The notes under the pieces are model-generated. The model saw only the letters and a program-made list of their open reading frames with translations. It was not told the origin of the DNA and searched no databases. 64,000 bases of DNA, from the NCBI GenBank assembly GCA_902788205.1, contig CADAJJ010000011.1, positions 1-64,000 on the forward strand, in the 5' to 3' direction. Below are positions 1 to 7,865 of the stretch, piece after piece. The stretch's first letter is position 1. Each line of letters begins with the position of its first letter. Source of the DNA: RUG023 sp900315435. GTDB taxonomy: Bacteria > Spirochaetota > Spirochaetia > Sphaerochaetales > Sphaerochaetaceae. The translations under genes and the position numbers were made by a program.

Positions 1-777
1 GACGCCATCGACCCCCTCGAACATGGAGCCGACGCCCATGCTCTCCCCGACGCTGTCAAAGAGCAAGCGGGCCACATTGGCCTTCGCCGCCCTGGACAGG
101 AGGCTCTCGAACATCAGCCGGAAAAGCCCGAGACCGCGCCACGGAGCATCCACCCCATAGTAGACGACATGCCAGGCGCCGGTCTCCTTCCGGTAGACCA
201 GCATTCCCACCAAGGAGTTGTCCGGCGAGAGCAGCGAGACAAACGAGGCGTCCTGGAATGGGGAAAGAGGAACGTAGCCGTCCCTGCCAAGGGCTTCCAG
301 CAACTTCGCGTCGTCAGGCTCGGTATCGGAAAAGACGACGGAGAAATCCTCCAGCAGCACGTCAGCCATCTCCGGGCTGCCTTCATGGCCTCCTTCCCGT
401 TTGCGCAATTGCCGGTACCAGGCAGTGACCACCTTCTCCATCTCATGACGCTTGAAGGAGTGCCAGCGTTGCTTCAGGGCGGGGTCCCGGTCGAGCACAT
501 CCTTGAAGGCGCGGAAAACCCCTCGGCCTTGGGAAAGAGCCTTTTTCAGCTCGGCTGCGCGGTTACGGGAGGCAAAGCGAACCATCAGGTCAAATCCGTC
601 CGCGCTGCTCCATCGGGGAAGTTCGACCGTACTGTCCATGCCGGAGGAATCCTCTTGGAAAGTGACAATTCCCTCGGCGAGGTTCAGGACCGCGATTTCG
701 TTCTGGTTCTCCATCGCGTAGATGATCTGTTCAATCAGTTCCCCTGTCAGAGGCGGGATTTGATACGAGGCATCCAT
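1..777 (-). CDS. UPF0158-family protein fused to a GNAT-like domain (C-terminus cut by window edge)
   Basis: The reading frame is open from an ATG at 777 down to base 1, giving at least 259 residues. Residues 1 to about 130 resemble UPF0158 (PF03682): an N-terminal helix followed by a G-R-G-V-F-R-A-F-K-D-V-L segment and a K-Q-R-W-H-S-F-K segment. Residues about 150-259 look like a GNAT acetyltransferase fold, with an acetyl-CoA loop of the form W-R-G-L-G-L. UPF0158 has no settled function, and the acetyltransferase substrate cannot be guessed. The gene is divergent from eno. There is no Shine-Dalgarno sequence, and a -10 hexamer ends 6 nt before the ATG, so the mRNA is predicted to be leaderless. 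The frame and start are clear; family assignment is by pattern recognition only. Confidence 0.8.
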   Translation of the reverse strand, partial: MDASYQIPPLTGELIEQIIYAMENQNEIAVLNLAEGIVTFQEDSSGMDSTVELPRWSSADGFDLMVRFASRNRAAELKKALSQGRGVFRAFKDVLDRDPALKQRWHSFKRHEMEKVVTAWYRQLRKREGGHEGSPEMADVLLEDFSVVFSDTEPDDAKLLEALGRDGYVPLSPFQDASFVSLLSPDNSLVGMLVYRKETGAWHVVYYGVDAPWRGLGLFRLMFESLLSRAAKANVARLLFDSVGESMGVGSMFEGVDGV

Positions 778-783
778 ACCCCG

Positions 784-812
784 ATTGTAGGGTCATTCCG
801 CAACCTTGACAA
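784..812 (-). promoter_or_regulatory. Promoter of the UPF0158-GNAT gene (leaderless type)
   Basis: On the minus strand TTGTCA (812-807) and TACAAT (789-784) are separated by 17 nt, and the ATG begins 6 nt after the -10. Both hexamers match the sigma70 consensus at five of six positions. Its -35 occupies nearly the same bases as the -35 of the divergent eno promoter. Confidence 0.65.
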
Positions 813-834
813 TCAACTTGAAAGCAATGATTAT
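806..834 (+). promoter_or_regulatory. Probable eno promoter
   Basis: A perfect -35 TTGACA (806-811) is followed after 17 nt by GATTAT (829-834); TATACC at 832 is an alternative -10. The transcript would have a leader of about 40 nt containing the AAGGAG ribosome-binding site. The -35 is shared with the divergent promoter. Confidence 0.5.
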
Positions 835-881
835 ACCAATGGAACGTATTGTAAAATACCACCTCTATAAGGAGAAAAAGC

Positions 882-2216
882 ATGAGCATGATGCAGAATG
901 TCGAAGCTGTCATTGACAGCATCGTCGCACGCGAAATCCTTGATTCTCGCGGCAATCCGACCGTTGAGGTCGATGTCTATCTGGAAGATGGAACCATGGG
1001 CCGCGCAGCCGTCCCCTCCGGTGCTTCCACCGGTGTGCACGAGGCCTGCGAGCTCCGTGACGGGGACAAGAACCGCTTTGGAGGCAAGGGTGTCACCAAG
1101 GCTGTCGACAACGTCAACAATATCATCGCTCCCGAGCTCGAGGGCATGGATGCCTTCGACCAGGTCGGAATCGACCGCGCCATGATTGCTCTGGACGGCA
1201 CTCCGAACAAGACCAAGCTTGGCGCCAATGCCATCCTCGGCGTCTCCATGGCTGTCGCCCGCGCCGCGGCTTCCTCCCTTGGACTTCCCCTGTACAAGTA
1301 TCTTGGCGCCTTCCACGCCTGTGTCCTCCCCGTCCCGATGGCCAACATCCTCAACGGTGGCGCCCACAGCGACAACAAGGTCGACTTCCAGGAGTTCATG
1401 GTCATGCCGATCGGTGCCAAGACCATGCACGAGGCTGTCCGCATGGTCGCCGAGGTCTTCCACGCGCTGAAGAAGGTCCTCACCTCCAAAGGCTACAACA
1501 CTGGTGTCGGTGATGAGGGCGGTTTCGCTCCCGACCTCCAGAGCAACGAGGAGGCCGTCGAGGTCATTCTCGAGGCCATCAAGAACGCCGGTTACAAGGC
1601 TGGCTGGGATGGCGACTTCATGATCGCCCTGGATCCTGCAGCCAGCGAGCTGTACGACGAGAAGACCGGCAAGTACTGCCTGAAGTGGACCACCAAGGAG
1701 ATGAAGACCAGCGAGGAAATGGTCGACCTCTGGGAGGAATGGACCAACAAGTACCCGATCATCAGCATCGAGGACGGTATGGCTGAGGATGACTGGGAAG
1801 GCTGGAAAAAGCTGACCGACAGGATTGGCGACCACGTCCAGCTGGTCGGCGACGACCTGTTCGTCACCAACGTCGAGCGTCTGAAGATGGGTCTGGAGAA
1901 AGGCGTCGCCAACTCCATCCTGATCAAGGTCAACCAGATTGGCACCCTGACCGAGACCTTCGAGGCCATCGACCTTGCCAAGCGCAACGGCTACACCGCT
2001 GTCGTCTCCCACCGCTCCGGTGAGACCGAGGATACCACGATTGCCGACCTCGTCGTCGCGCTTGAGACCGGCGAGATCAAGACTGGTTCCATGAGCCGCA
2101 CCGACCGTGTCTGCAAGTACAACCAGTTGATGAGGATCGAGGAAGAGCTCGGTGACATCGCCCACTACGCTGGCCGCGATGCCTTCCGCCGCCACCCCGG
2201 CACCAAGAAGAACTAA
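882..2216 (+). CDS. eno: Enolase (phosphopyruvate hydratase)
   Basis: Cytosolic glycolytic enzyme that converts 2-phosphoglycerate to phosphoenolpyruvate. The 444-residue length is slightly above the bacterial norm of about 430 because of a short N-terminal extension before the conserved A-R-E-I-L-D-S-R-G-N-P-T-V-E-V start. Visible hallmarks are the G-D-E-G-G-F-A-P loop (about residue 210), the metal-binding V-G-D-D-L-F-V-T-N region (about 321), the lysine-containing I-L-I-K-V-N-Q-I-G-T strand and the S-H-R-S-G-E-T-E-D-T signature (about 376). A strong AAGGAG site precedes the ATG at 882. It is a single-gene unit ending in a strong hairpin. Identity is unambiguous. Confidence 0.98.
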   Translation: MSMMQNVEAVIDSIVAREILDSRGNPTVEVDVYLEDGTMGRAAVPSGASTGVHEACELRDGDKNRFGGKGVTKAVDNVNNIIAPELEGMDAFDQVGIDRAMIALDGTPNKTKLGANAILGVSMAVARAAASSLGLPLYKYLGAFHACVLPVPMANILNGGAHSDNKVDFQEFMVMPIGAKTMHEAVRMVAEVFHALKKVLTSKGYNTGVGDEGGFAPDLQSNEEAVEVILEAIKNAGYKAGWDGDFMIALDPAASELYDEKTGKYCLKWTTKEMKTSEEMVDLWEEWTNKYPIISIEDGMAEDDWEGWKKLTDRIGDHVQLVGDDLFVTNVERLKMGLEKGVANSILIKVNQIGTLTETFEAIDLAKRNGYTAVVSHRSGETEDTTIADLVVALETGEIKTGSMSRTDRVCKYNQLMRIEEELGDIAHYAGRDAFRRHPGTKKN

Positions 2217-2233
2217 TCTTCCAGCCTACGCAT

Positions 2234-2284
2234 AAGGGGGTGTGAAGAGAGCCGGCACACCGGCCTTCCGAACACCCCTTTCTT
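2234..2284 (+). terminator. Rho-independent terminator after eno
   Basis: GGGGTGT (2237-2243) pairs with ACACCCC (2272-2278) around an inner GCCGG/CCGGC hairpin (2251-2264), and T-rich sequence follows. It starts 20 nt after the eno stop codon. Confidence 0.75.
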
Positions 2285-2527
2285 GTATCTGCCCCGGCCT
2301 GCATCGAGTGCCGGATTGTATTCTTTCACATGGTCCGGGACCCCGGAAACCATGTTGCCCTTCCCACAAGTCTCAGTGTTTGCCATCCACTACGAATCCA
2401 TGCCTTGCAAAGGTTGATGTGTCGTGTTTCTCGTGAGGAGAGATGGTATGTTGTCACGCCGGTTACCAGGTTACCATCCGTGTCGCGTGCAACATCGCCA
2501 TGGTTTCTTGCACGCTCGTTCCAGACC
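2285..2527. other. Gene-free spacer with a stem-loop
   Basis: No credible gene. It contains a hairpin at 2329-2354 (CATGGT pairing with ACCATG, with CCGGG/CCCGG inside it) and a tandem GGTTACCA repeat near 2460. The hairpin has no clear U-tract but may help end transcription of the leftward transaldolase-like gene. Confidence 0.3.
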
Positions 2528-3205
2528 TTACAGGTCGAGCAAGGTCTTGTCCCCGTGAATGTTCCTCCAGCTGGCCTTGCAGCCGTTGGTCACCTTGTCC
2601 ACTACCGGCAGGTCAAGCGACGCGGTCAGAAGGTCGGGATTGACCGAAACTGCGTCCGCACCTGATTCGTAGGCGGTGACCACCTGGTCGATCGAATGGA
2701 ACCCGACAGCCAGGATACGGGCATAGCACTCGTCGTCGTGGTGGATGATCGAGGTAAGCCGATGGAGCATGTCGCTGGCGTTGATGCCAGCCTCTTCCAT
2801 CCGCTGGTATTCGCATAGCAGGTAGTCCGCTCCCGCCATGGCGGCCAGCAATCCCTGGATCGGGGTAAGGATACAGGCCGCGGTCACGTTGACCCCCTCA
2901 TGGGAAAGTTCCCTGATCGCCTTCATCCCTTCCCGGGTGGCGGGAATGCGGATATAGGTGTCACGCCCCAGCATGTCGCGGATCTTGTCGGTCTCGGCTA
3001 TGATGCCGGCATAAGTGGTCGATACCACCTGCACGTGGATGGAGCGGGAACCGATGATGCCGCGGAGCTTCTGCAGATGGGAAAAGAAATCCACCGGACC
3101 CTCCTTCTCCATGACGGAAGAACAGGTGGTGATTCCCGTGACCGGGAAGAGGTCGATGGCGTTTTCGACCGATTCGAGATGGGCGCTGTTCAACAATAAT
3201 TCCAT
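2528..3205 (-). CDS. Transaldolase / fructose-6-phosphate aldolase-like protein lacking catalytic residues
   Basis: At 225 residues the length and overall pattern fit the small TalC/FSA branch of the transaldolase superfamily, including the Q-G-L-L-A-A-M-A-G-A-D-Y segment and a V-N-P-D near the C-terminus. FSA chemistry normally needs Asp6, Asn28 and a Schiff-base Lys85 in a V-K-V-P strand. Here the equivalent positions are Asn6 (L-L-L-N-S), Cys28 (T-T-C-S-S) and Arg86 (Y-I-R-I-P; codon CGC). It is therefore unlikely to be a standard aldolase and may bind a sugar phosphate or have a changed function. An AGGA site lies 8 nt before the ATG, and an extended -10 (TGC-TATACT) lies at 3231-3239. 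Fold assignment is good; function is unknown. Confidence 0.8.
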   Translation of the reverse strand: MELLLNSAHLESVENAIDLFPVTGITTCSSVMEKEGPVDFFSHLQKLRGIIGSRSIHVQVVSTTYAGIIAETDKIRDMLGRDTYIRIPATREGMKAIRELSHEGVNVTAACILTPIQGLLAAMAGADYLLCEYQRMEEAGINASDMLHRLTSIIHHDDECYARILAVGFHSIDQVVTAYESGADAVSVNPDLLTASLDLPVVDKVTNGCKASWRNIHGDKTLLDL

Positions 3206-3261
3206 GGTAGGATCCTCTGTACTATCGCCCAGTATAGCACAGAGAACCCCCTCATGGTTCT

Positions 3262-4365
3262 TTATCGTTGGTCCGAGAAGGCTGCACGCACTTCGTCAAA
3301 CAGCTCCGGGATGGACAGATGCTGGGGACAGGCCTTGGCGCACTTGTGGCAACGGATGCACTCGCTGGGCTTGTGGGCCTGCATGTCGTAGCTCTGCTGG
3401 AAGCGGGCGTGCATGGCAGGGAAGAGCGCCTGCTGGTTGTACAGTTCGAAGAATTTGGGAATCTCGATGCCACGAGGACAGCCGGCGACGCAATAGCGGC
3501 AGGAGGTACAGCCGATCTTCACGGTCTTTCTCAGATATTCGCGCACCCGCGCGATGCGTTCCATTTCCTCGGCATCCAGCGGCTCGAGATGGTTGAAGGT
3601 CTCGACATTCTCCTCTACCTGCCGCATCGAGTGCATGCCGCTGAGAATCATCTCCACCCCCTCAAGCTGGGCGACAAAGCGCAGGCCCCAACGGGCATCC
3701 TCTCCCCCACCCAGCATCGCATGGGCCTCGGGAGGAAGGTTTGCCAACAGGCCGCCTTTCAGCGGCTCCATCACCCACACCTTCCGTCCGTGGCGGAGAA
3801 CCGTCTCGTAGCAAAGACGCGACTGAACCTTCGGATCATCCCAATCCAGGTAGTTCAGCTGGATCTGGACGAACTCCAGCTCGGGGTGTTCGGACAAAAT
3901 CTTGTCCAGCACGGCAGCCGAGTCGTGAAAGCTCATGCCCAAGTGGTGGATCAACCCCTTGTCCTTCAGCCCTTTGACAAATGCGAAACCACCAAGACGG
4001 TTGGTATCCTCGTATCTTTGCCCGTTCATCGCATGCAGCAGGTAGTAATCGAAAAAGCCGGCCTGGGTACGGGAAAGCTGCTCGTCCCAAATCCTCTGGT
4101 AGTCCTCGCTCTTCTGCACGAAGCGAAGCGGCATCTTGTCTGCCAGCAGGAAGGAAGAACGGTCGTGGCGCCCAACCAGCACCTTCCCGACGGCTTTCTC
4201 GCTGGTCTGCCCGTGGTAAGGATAGGCAGTATCAAAATAGCGATATCCCTGTTCGAGAAAGACATCGGCCATCTGCAGGAACTGGTCCAAATCTATCTGG
4301 TCGTTCTTGCCGTCGACGACAGGCAACCGCATGCAGCCGAATCCCAATCGTTTCCACTCGTTCAT
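3262..4365 (-). CDS. Aldo/keto reductase with C-terminal 2x[4Fe-4S] ferredoxin domain
   Basis: 367 residues. The N-terminal TIM-barrel aldo/keto reductase domain (about 1-280) keeps the catalytic set: Asp and Tyr in F-D-T-A-Y-P-Y-H-G, Lys in L-A-D-K-M, and His in Y-Y-L-L-H. The C-terminal 90 residues hold two ferredoxin-type motifs, C-T-S-C-R-Y-C-V-A-G-C-P and C-I-R-C-H-K-C-A-K-A-C-P. The fused architecture is common in anaerobes, where electrons may come from Fe-S partners as well as NAD(P)H; the substrate is unknown. Its ATG overlaps the stop of the upstream gene (ATGA at 4365-4362), so translation is probably coupled. A soluble cytosolic enzyme is expected. Confidence 0.93.
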   Translation of the reverse strand: MNEWKRLGFGCMRLPVVDGKNDQIDLDQFLQMADVFLEQGYRYFDTAYPYHGQTSEKAVGKVLVGRHDRSSFLLADKMPLRFVQKSEDYQRIWDEQLSRTQAGFFDYYLLHAMNGQRYEDTNRLGGFAFVKGLKDKGLIHHLGMSFHDSAAVLDKILSEHPELEFVQIQLNYLDWDDPKVQSRLCYETVLRHGRKVWVMEPLKGGLLANLPPEAHAMLGGGEDARWGLRFVAQLEGVEMILSGMHSMRQVEENVETFNHLEPLDAEEMERIARVREYLRKTVKIGCTSCRYCVAGCPRGIEIPKFFELYNQQALFPAMHARFQQSYDMQAHKPSECIRCHKCAKACPQHLSIPELFDEVRAAFSDQR

Positions 4366-5126
4366 CTCACACTCCTTCGCACCAGCGTCATGATCCGATG
4401 CATCACTTCTTCTTCCTGTGCCCTGGCGATCGTCACAGCGCAGGATTCCACAACATCCCCGACATGGACCAAAAGGCTCCCCAACACCCTTGCCATTTCC
4501 TTCATGTCCTCACTGAAGGGCTGGTCCTCGTAGCTGACCACCAGATCCGCCCCTCCGGTATCCCATGCAAGCAGATCCACAAGCCCCTCTGACGCATAGG
4601 ATGCAGAAAGGGAAATGCAGGCCTCCCAATTGAACCGGTCGGCAGCTTCCTTGGCCCCATTGCGGCAAAGGGCGGTGAAAGCGCCAGCTTCGTACACAAG
4701 CCTCTCCAGCCTTTCGGGGGCATTCACCAGAAGGACTACCCGGTCTCGCAGCAGGTCCTCCGGCCTTCCCGAAGGAGCAAGGCCGTAGAGTGAGCTGACC
4801 CCGAGGCCGCAGCACGCCTCATCGTAGTCGGTTCCCAAGCCGAAAGGCACTCCCCCCAACAAGACCGAAGCAGGATACAGTTGGCGCGCTTTCCCGTACC
4901 GGGCAAGCTGTTCCTTCCAGTGGGGAATCGAGGAGACCTCCAGGGGAAGGTCGTCAAAGACGAACTCGGGCATCTCCACCGAACCGGCGTGGACGAACAG
5001 ATGGTGGCAGGTGGCCCTGGCAAGAAGGGCGCTATAGGCATGTGGTCGCATATGGTCCAGCATATCACCAAAGCTTTCCTCTGTCTTGCTTGCGTGCTCC
5101 TCCGCTTTGTCCCATACTGGATTCAT
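4362..5126 (-). CDS. Hypothetical protein translationally coupled to the Fe-S aldo/keto reductase
   Basis: 254 residues from the ATG at 5126, chosen because an AGGTGG ribosome-binding site lies 9 nt upstream. I do not recognise the family. There are no predicted membrane segments or signal peptide. A Gly-rich stretch with paired cysteines (A-C-C-G-L-G-V-S-S) lies near residue 105, and the two cysteines could bind metal or be redox-active. The stop overlaps the start of the aldo/keto reductase gene by 4 bp, so the proteins are likely made together. The start codon sits in a CATG shared with the ATG of the divergent CPBP gene, so the two coding regions abut with no conventional intergenic space. 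Confidence 0.75.
   Translation of the reverse strand: MNPVWDKAEEHASKTEESFGDMLDHMRPHAYSALLARATCHHLFVHAGSVEMPEFVFDDLPLEVSSIPHWKEQLARYGKARQLYPASVLLGGVPFGLGTDYDEACCGLGVSSLYGLAPSGRPEDLLRDRVVLLVNAPERLERLVYEAGAFTALCRNGAKEAADRFNWEACISLSASYASEGLVDLLAWDTGGADLVVSYEDQPFSEDMKEMARVLGSLLVHVGDVVESCAVTIARAQEEEVMHRIMTLVRRSVR
5090..5118 (+). promoter_or_regulatory. Promoter of the CPBP gene (leaderless type)
   Basis: TTGCGT (5090-5095), 17 nt, CATACT (5113-5118), then 6 nt to the ATG at 5125. It lies inside the first codons of the divergent gene. No ribosome-binding site is visible. Confidence 0.5.
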
Positions 5127-5967
5127 GGACATATTCCACCTGAAGGCGGTTCTGGCAAGTTTCCTCACCTATCTGGTCTGGATCCTGCTTACCCCTTTCT
5201 GCCTTCGCTTGTTCCGCATCATTCCGCTTCCCGAACCCATGGCGACCTACCTGGGTACGATCGGCAGCTCGATTGCCATGGCGATCGGGGTGCTGTTCAG
5301 CGCCCGGGTATTGATGCGGAAGCCGTTGCTTGCCTGCATCAGCGACCGGCCCTGTTTCGCCCGTTTTCTGGTGCCTTTTCTCTGCGGTATCGGCTGTTTC
5401 TCCCTGTTCACCCTGCTGCGTATCGCCCTCGCCCCAAGCCACTTCACCTGGCAGGCGCCCAAGGCAGGCACCTATTGCTCCATGCTCCTTCTCGTGCTGG
5501 TGATGAATACCATCCAGTGCGCCAGCGAGGAGTTCATGATACGGATTTTTCCCAGCCATGCCCTGCCGGACCGGCTGGGCAGCAGTCTGCTTTGTACCCT
5601 GCTGTTCCTCCTTCCCCATTTGGGGAATGTCGAGCTGAAAGAAGGCAACACCGTCCTTGTCCTGTTCTCCTACGTCCTTTTCGGATTCTGGGGCACGTGG
5701 GAAAGCCTTGCCGAGGGGGGCTTCGGGTACTCGCTTGGCATCCACATGGCAAACAACCTGGTCGTTTCCCTCCTGGTCGGATACGAGTCCACAGCACTGC
5801 GCACCTACCCGATGTTCATGACTTCGGAGCGGAGCGGCAACCTGGGAGAGCTTTTGGCCCTCGTCGCCACCCTTGCCTTCTCCTCGTTGTTCAGCCGACA
5901 TGTTTTAGCCTATACTCTGAACCATCATGGCAAGCAAACAGAAGCAAACGACAAAGCCCGGAGCTAG
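5125..5967 (+). CDS. CPBP-family intramembrane metalloprotease-like protein
   Basis: 280 residues, strongly hydrophobic, with roughly seven to eight membrane segments. It has the CPBP (CAAX protease/bacteriocin-processing, ABI) signatures: E-E-F-M-I-R (E135, E136, R140), a His in L-L-P-H-L-G near residue 166, and H-M-A-N-N near 206. Members are inner-membrane glutamate/metalloproteases with diverse roles in processing or immunity; no substrate is indicated here. The start is placed at 5125 because the -10 promoter element ends just upstream and earlier in-frame starts would be inside the promoter. The 3' end overlaps the downstream nuclease gene by 41 bp in another frame. Confidence 0.88.
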   Translation: MDIFHLKAVLASFLTYLVWILLTPFCLRLFRIIPLPEPMATYLGTIGSSIAMAIGVLFSARVLMRKPLLACISDRPCFARFLVPFLCGIGCFSLFTLLRIALAPSHFTWQAPKAGTYCSMLLLVLVMNTIQCASEEFMIRIFPSHALPDRLGSSLLCTLLFLLPHLGNVELKEGNTVLVLFSYVLFGFWGTWESLAEGGFGYSLGIHMANNLVVSLLVGYESTALRTYPMFMTSERSGNLGELLALVATLAFSSLFSRHVLAYTLNHHGKQTEANDKARS

Positions 5968-6940
5968 CAGGAAATCCGGCAAACGGCACTCCCGCGCAGG
6001 CAAGAAGATCCTCTTCTTCCTGTTCGTCCTGGTGGTGCTCTGCATCCTCCTGGTCATGTTCGCCCCGGAGCCGGAACCGGAAGCAACCACGATGGATACG
6101 GCGGACTGGATCCAAGGTCTGGAACTCCCGGCCCCGGTACCCGGCGAGCAGATCATCACCCACACCGGTTACACCCTGTCCTACAACGAGGAGTACGAGC
6201 AGCCTTCCTATGTCGCCTACCTGCTGACCAGGGACAAGGTCTACGGGGCGTTGGACCGGGCTGACAACTTCCGCGCCGACCCCGCCGTCACCACCGGCAG
6301 CGCCACCCCGGACGACTACCGCTCCAGTGGTTACGACCGCGGCCACCTTTGCCCTGCCGCCGACCAGAAATGGTCAGCCCAAGCCATGGACGATTCCTTT
6401 TACATGAGCAACATGTCTCCGCAGGTCCCGGCATTCAACCGTGGCATCTGGGGTAGTCTGGAGGCGACGGTGCGAACCTTCGCCAACGATTACGGGGCTG
6501 TCTATGTGGTCACCGGACCTGTCCTTACCGACGGACCATACAAAACCATTGGCGCCAACAAGGTGGCAGTACCCAAGGAGTACTACAAGGCAGTCCTTGC
6601 CTATGATGGCAAGGAGAACGCCAAGGCAATCGGCTTCCTCCTGCCCAACGAGGGTTCCAAGAAAAAGGTGCAGGACTACGCCTGCTCGATTGACGACCTG
6701 GAACTGAAGACCGGTTTGGACTTCTTTCCCAAGTTGGACGACAACATCGAGATGACCGTCGAGGATTCCTACAGCCTGAAGGATTGGGACTGGAGGGAGT
6801 TCAGCGCCAAAGACGAGCCGAAAACGCTGGTAGCCGGCACCAAGGCGGACGACAAGAGGAGCGAAAGCATCAAACAGGTAATCCTTGTCGTTGCCAGCGA
6901 GTTGCGCAAACAACTGGTCACCTGGATCAACACCCTTTGA
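5927..6940 (+). CDS. Membrane-anchored DNA/RNA non-specific endonuclease (NucA/EndoG family)
   Basis: 337 residues. A basic N-terminus precedes one hydrophobic segment (about residues 26-46), consistent with an uncleaved anchor or signal that puts the enzyme outside the cytoplasm. The beta-beta-alpha-metal nuclease signature D-R-G-H (137-140) follows S-S-G-Y, and the metal-ligand Asn lies in the downstream F-Y-M-S-N-M-S-P segment with a conserved F-N-R-G. These define the family that degrades DNA and RNA without sequence specificity, probably for nucleotide scavenging. A TATACT at 5911-5916 ends 10 nt before the ATG and no ribosome-binding site is seen, so it may have its own near-leaderless transcript as well as read-through from the CPBP gene. 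Confidence 0.93.
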   Translation: MASKQKQTTKPGASRKSGKRHSRAGKKILFFLFVLVVLCILLVMFAPEPEPEATTMDTADWIQGLELPAPVPGEQIITHTGYTLSYNEEYEQPSYVAYLLTRDKVYGALDRADNFRADPAVTTGSATPDDYRSSGYDRGHLCPAADQKWSAQAMDDSFYMSNMSPQVPAFNRGIWGSLEATVRTFANDYGAVYVVTGPVLTDGPYKTIGANKVAVPKEYYKAVLAYDGKENAKAIGFLLPNEGSKKKVQDYACSIDDLELKTGLDFFPKLDDNIEMTVEDSYSLKDWDWREFSAKDEPKTLVAGTKADDKRSESIKQVILVVASELRKQLVTWINTL

Positions 6941-7019
6941 AAACGACAGCGCACCAACCAGAGAAGAACGCTGCCTTGGGAACTCCAGGGCAGCGTCCAT
7001 CATCGATAGCAATTACGCG

Positions 7020-7727
7020 TTAGCGGGAAATCAGCATCGTCCGAGGATCAAGGTCGACCCCGACAGGCTTCTGCAGGTCCTTGCCATGGGCATGGACGCA
7101 GGTCATCACCACCTTGTCGGTCGCGTCGTCGTACTTGAGTCCGATCAGGACATCCACCACAGAGCGATACGGCTCGATCGTGTTGGGGACACCGTACTTG
7201 TCGATTGTCGCGTCGGAGCGGACCGGCGAGACGCTGAACCAGACCTCGAGCTGCAGGTCCTCGGCGAACTTCTTGATCGCCTGCACATCCTCCTGGCTCG
7301 CCAAGGTCAGCTTGTACCCGTCGAAAAGCACTGCGTCGGCTTTCAGGATGCCATCCTTGATCTGGGTTTCCAAGTTGGAGAGCACTTTCTTGATGGAGAC
7401 ATCCTCCTGGCTGAAATTCATGACAAAACGATGCCGGACAATCTGCTCATAGATACTGTTCGCGTCATCAAGGCTCAACCCCTTCGAAATACTGCTGAAG
7501 ACCTCCTTGTACCAAGCGATCACATGCTCCACATTTCCGTTGAACGAGACATGAATGACATGTTCTCCATGAAGCAATTTGTCGGTAGCGAGCTGCACCA
7601 GGCATGCAGTCTTTCCCACACCCCTCCGGGAGACCAGCACACCGAGGTTGCCCTTGCCGAGCCCGCCACCGATCGCCTTGTCAAAGACTCTCATGGGAGA
7701 AAGAGAATTCAATTCATTGATTTCCAT
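7020..7727 (-). CDS. RecA/KaiC-like P-loop ATPase of unknown role
   Basis: 235 residues. A Walker A motif S-R-R-G-V-G-K-T-A lies at about residues 33-41 after an N-terminal segment ending G-G-G-L-G-K-G-N-L. A hydrophobic strand ending in Asp (A-D-A-V-L-F-D-G, about residue 135) could be Walker B. The arrangement resembles DnaB/RadA/KaiC-type RecA folds without added domains. I do not recognise a named family. A GGAGGT site 8 nt before the ATG supports the start. Upstream on the minus strand, TATATT and TATGGT are possible -10 elements. The gene stands alone between the nuclease (convergent) and fusA. Confidence 0.8.
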   Translation of the reverse strand: MEINELNSLSPMRVFDKAIGGGLGKGNLGVLVSRRGVGKTACLVQLATDKLLHGEHVIHVSFNGNVEHVIAWYKEVFSSISKGLSLDDANSIYEQIVRHRFVMNFSQEDVSIKKVLSNLETQIKDGILKADAVLFDGYKLTLASQEDVQAIKKFAEDLQLEVWFSVSPVRSDATIDKYGVPNTIEPYRSVVDVLIGLKYDDATDKVVMTCVHAHGKDLQKPVGVDLDPRTMLISR

Positions 7728-7805
7728 ACGCGCTTACCTCCAGCATCGTTGTTTTCTCCAATATACCATACAAATCTCCCTAAGGCTATTTTTTCCATGA
7801 AGGAT

Positions 7806-7843
7806 TGCAAAAACAAAAGACTACCGGGGCAAGCCCGGTAGTC
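7806..7843 (-). terminator. Rho-independent terminator of the EF-G gene
   Basis: ACTACCGGG pairs with CCCGGTAGT (7820-7842) with a short loop. On the minus strand the stem is followed by a T-rich run (7819-7808). It begins about 23 nt after the fusA stop. Confidence 0.85.
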
Positions 7844-7865
7844 CTTGATCGCACGTAGGAAAAGC

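Noticed and set aside
831..2195. 454-codon minus-strand frame across enolase
   Set aside because: Antisense shadow of a GC-rich, strongly codon-biased gene; no recognisable protein features, and enolase on the plus strand is certain.
5086..5124. TTG start 13 codons upstream for the CPBP gene
   Set aside because: It would lie between and within the predicted -35/-10 elements and has no ribosome-binding site.
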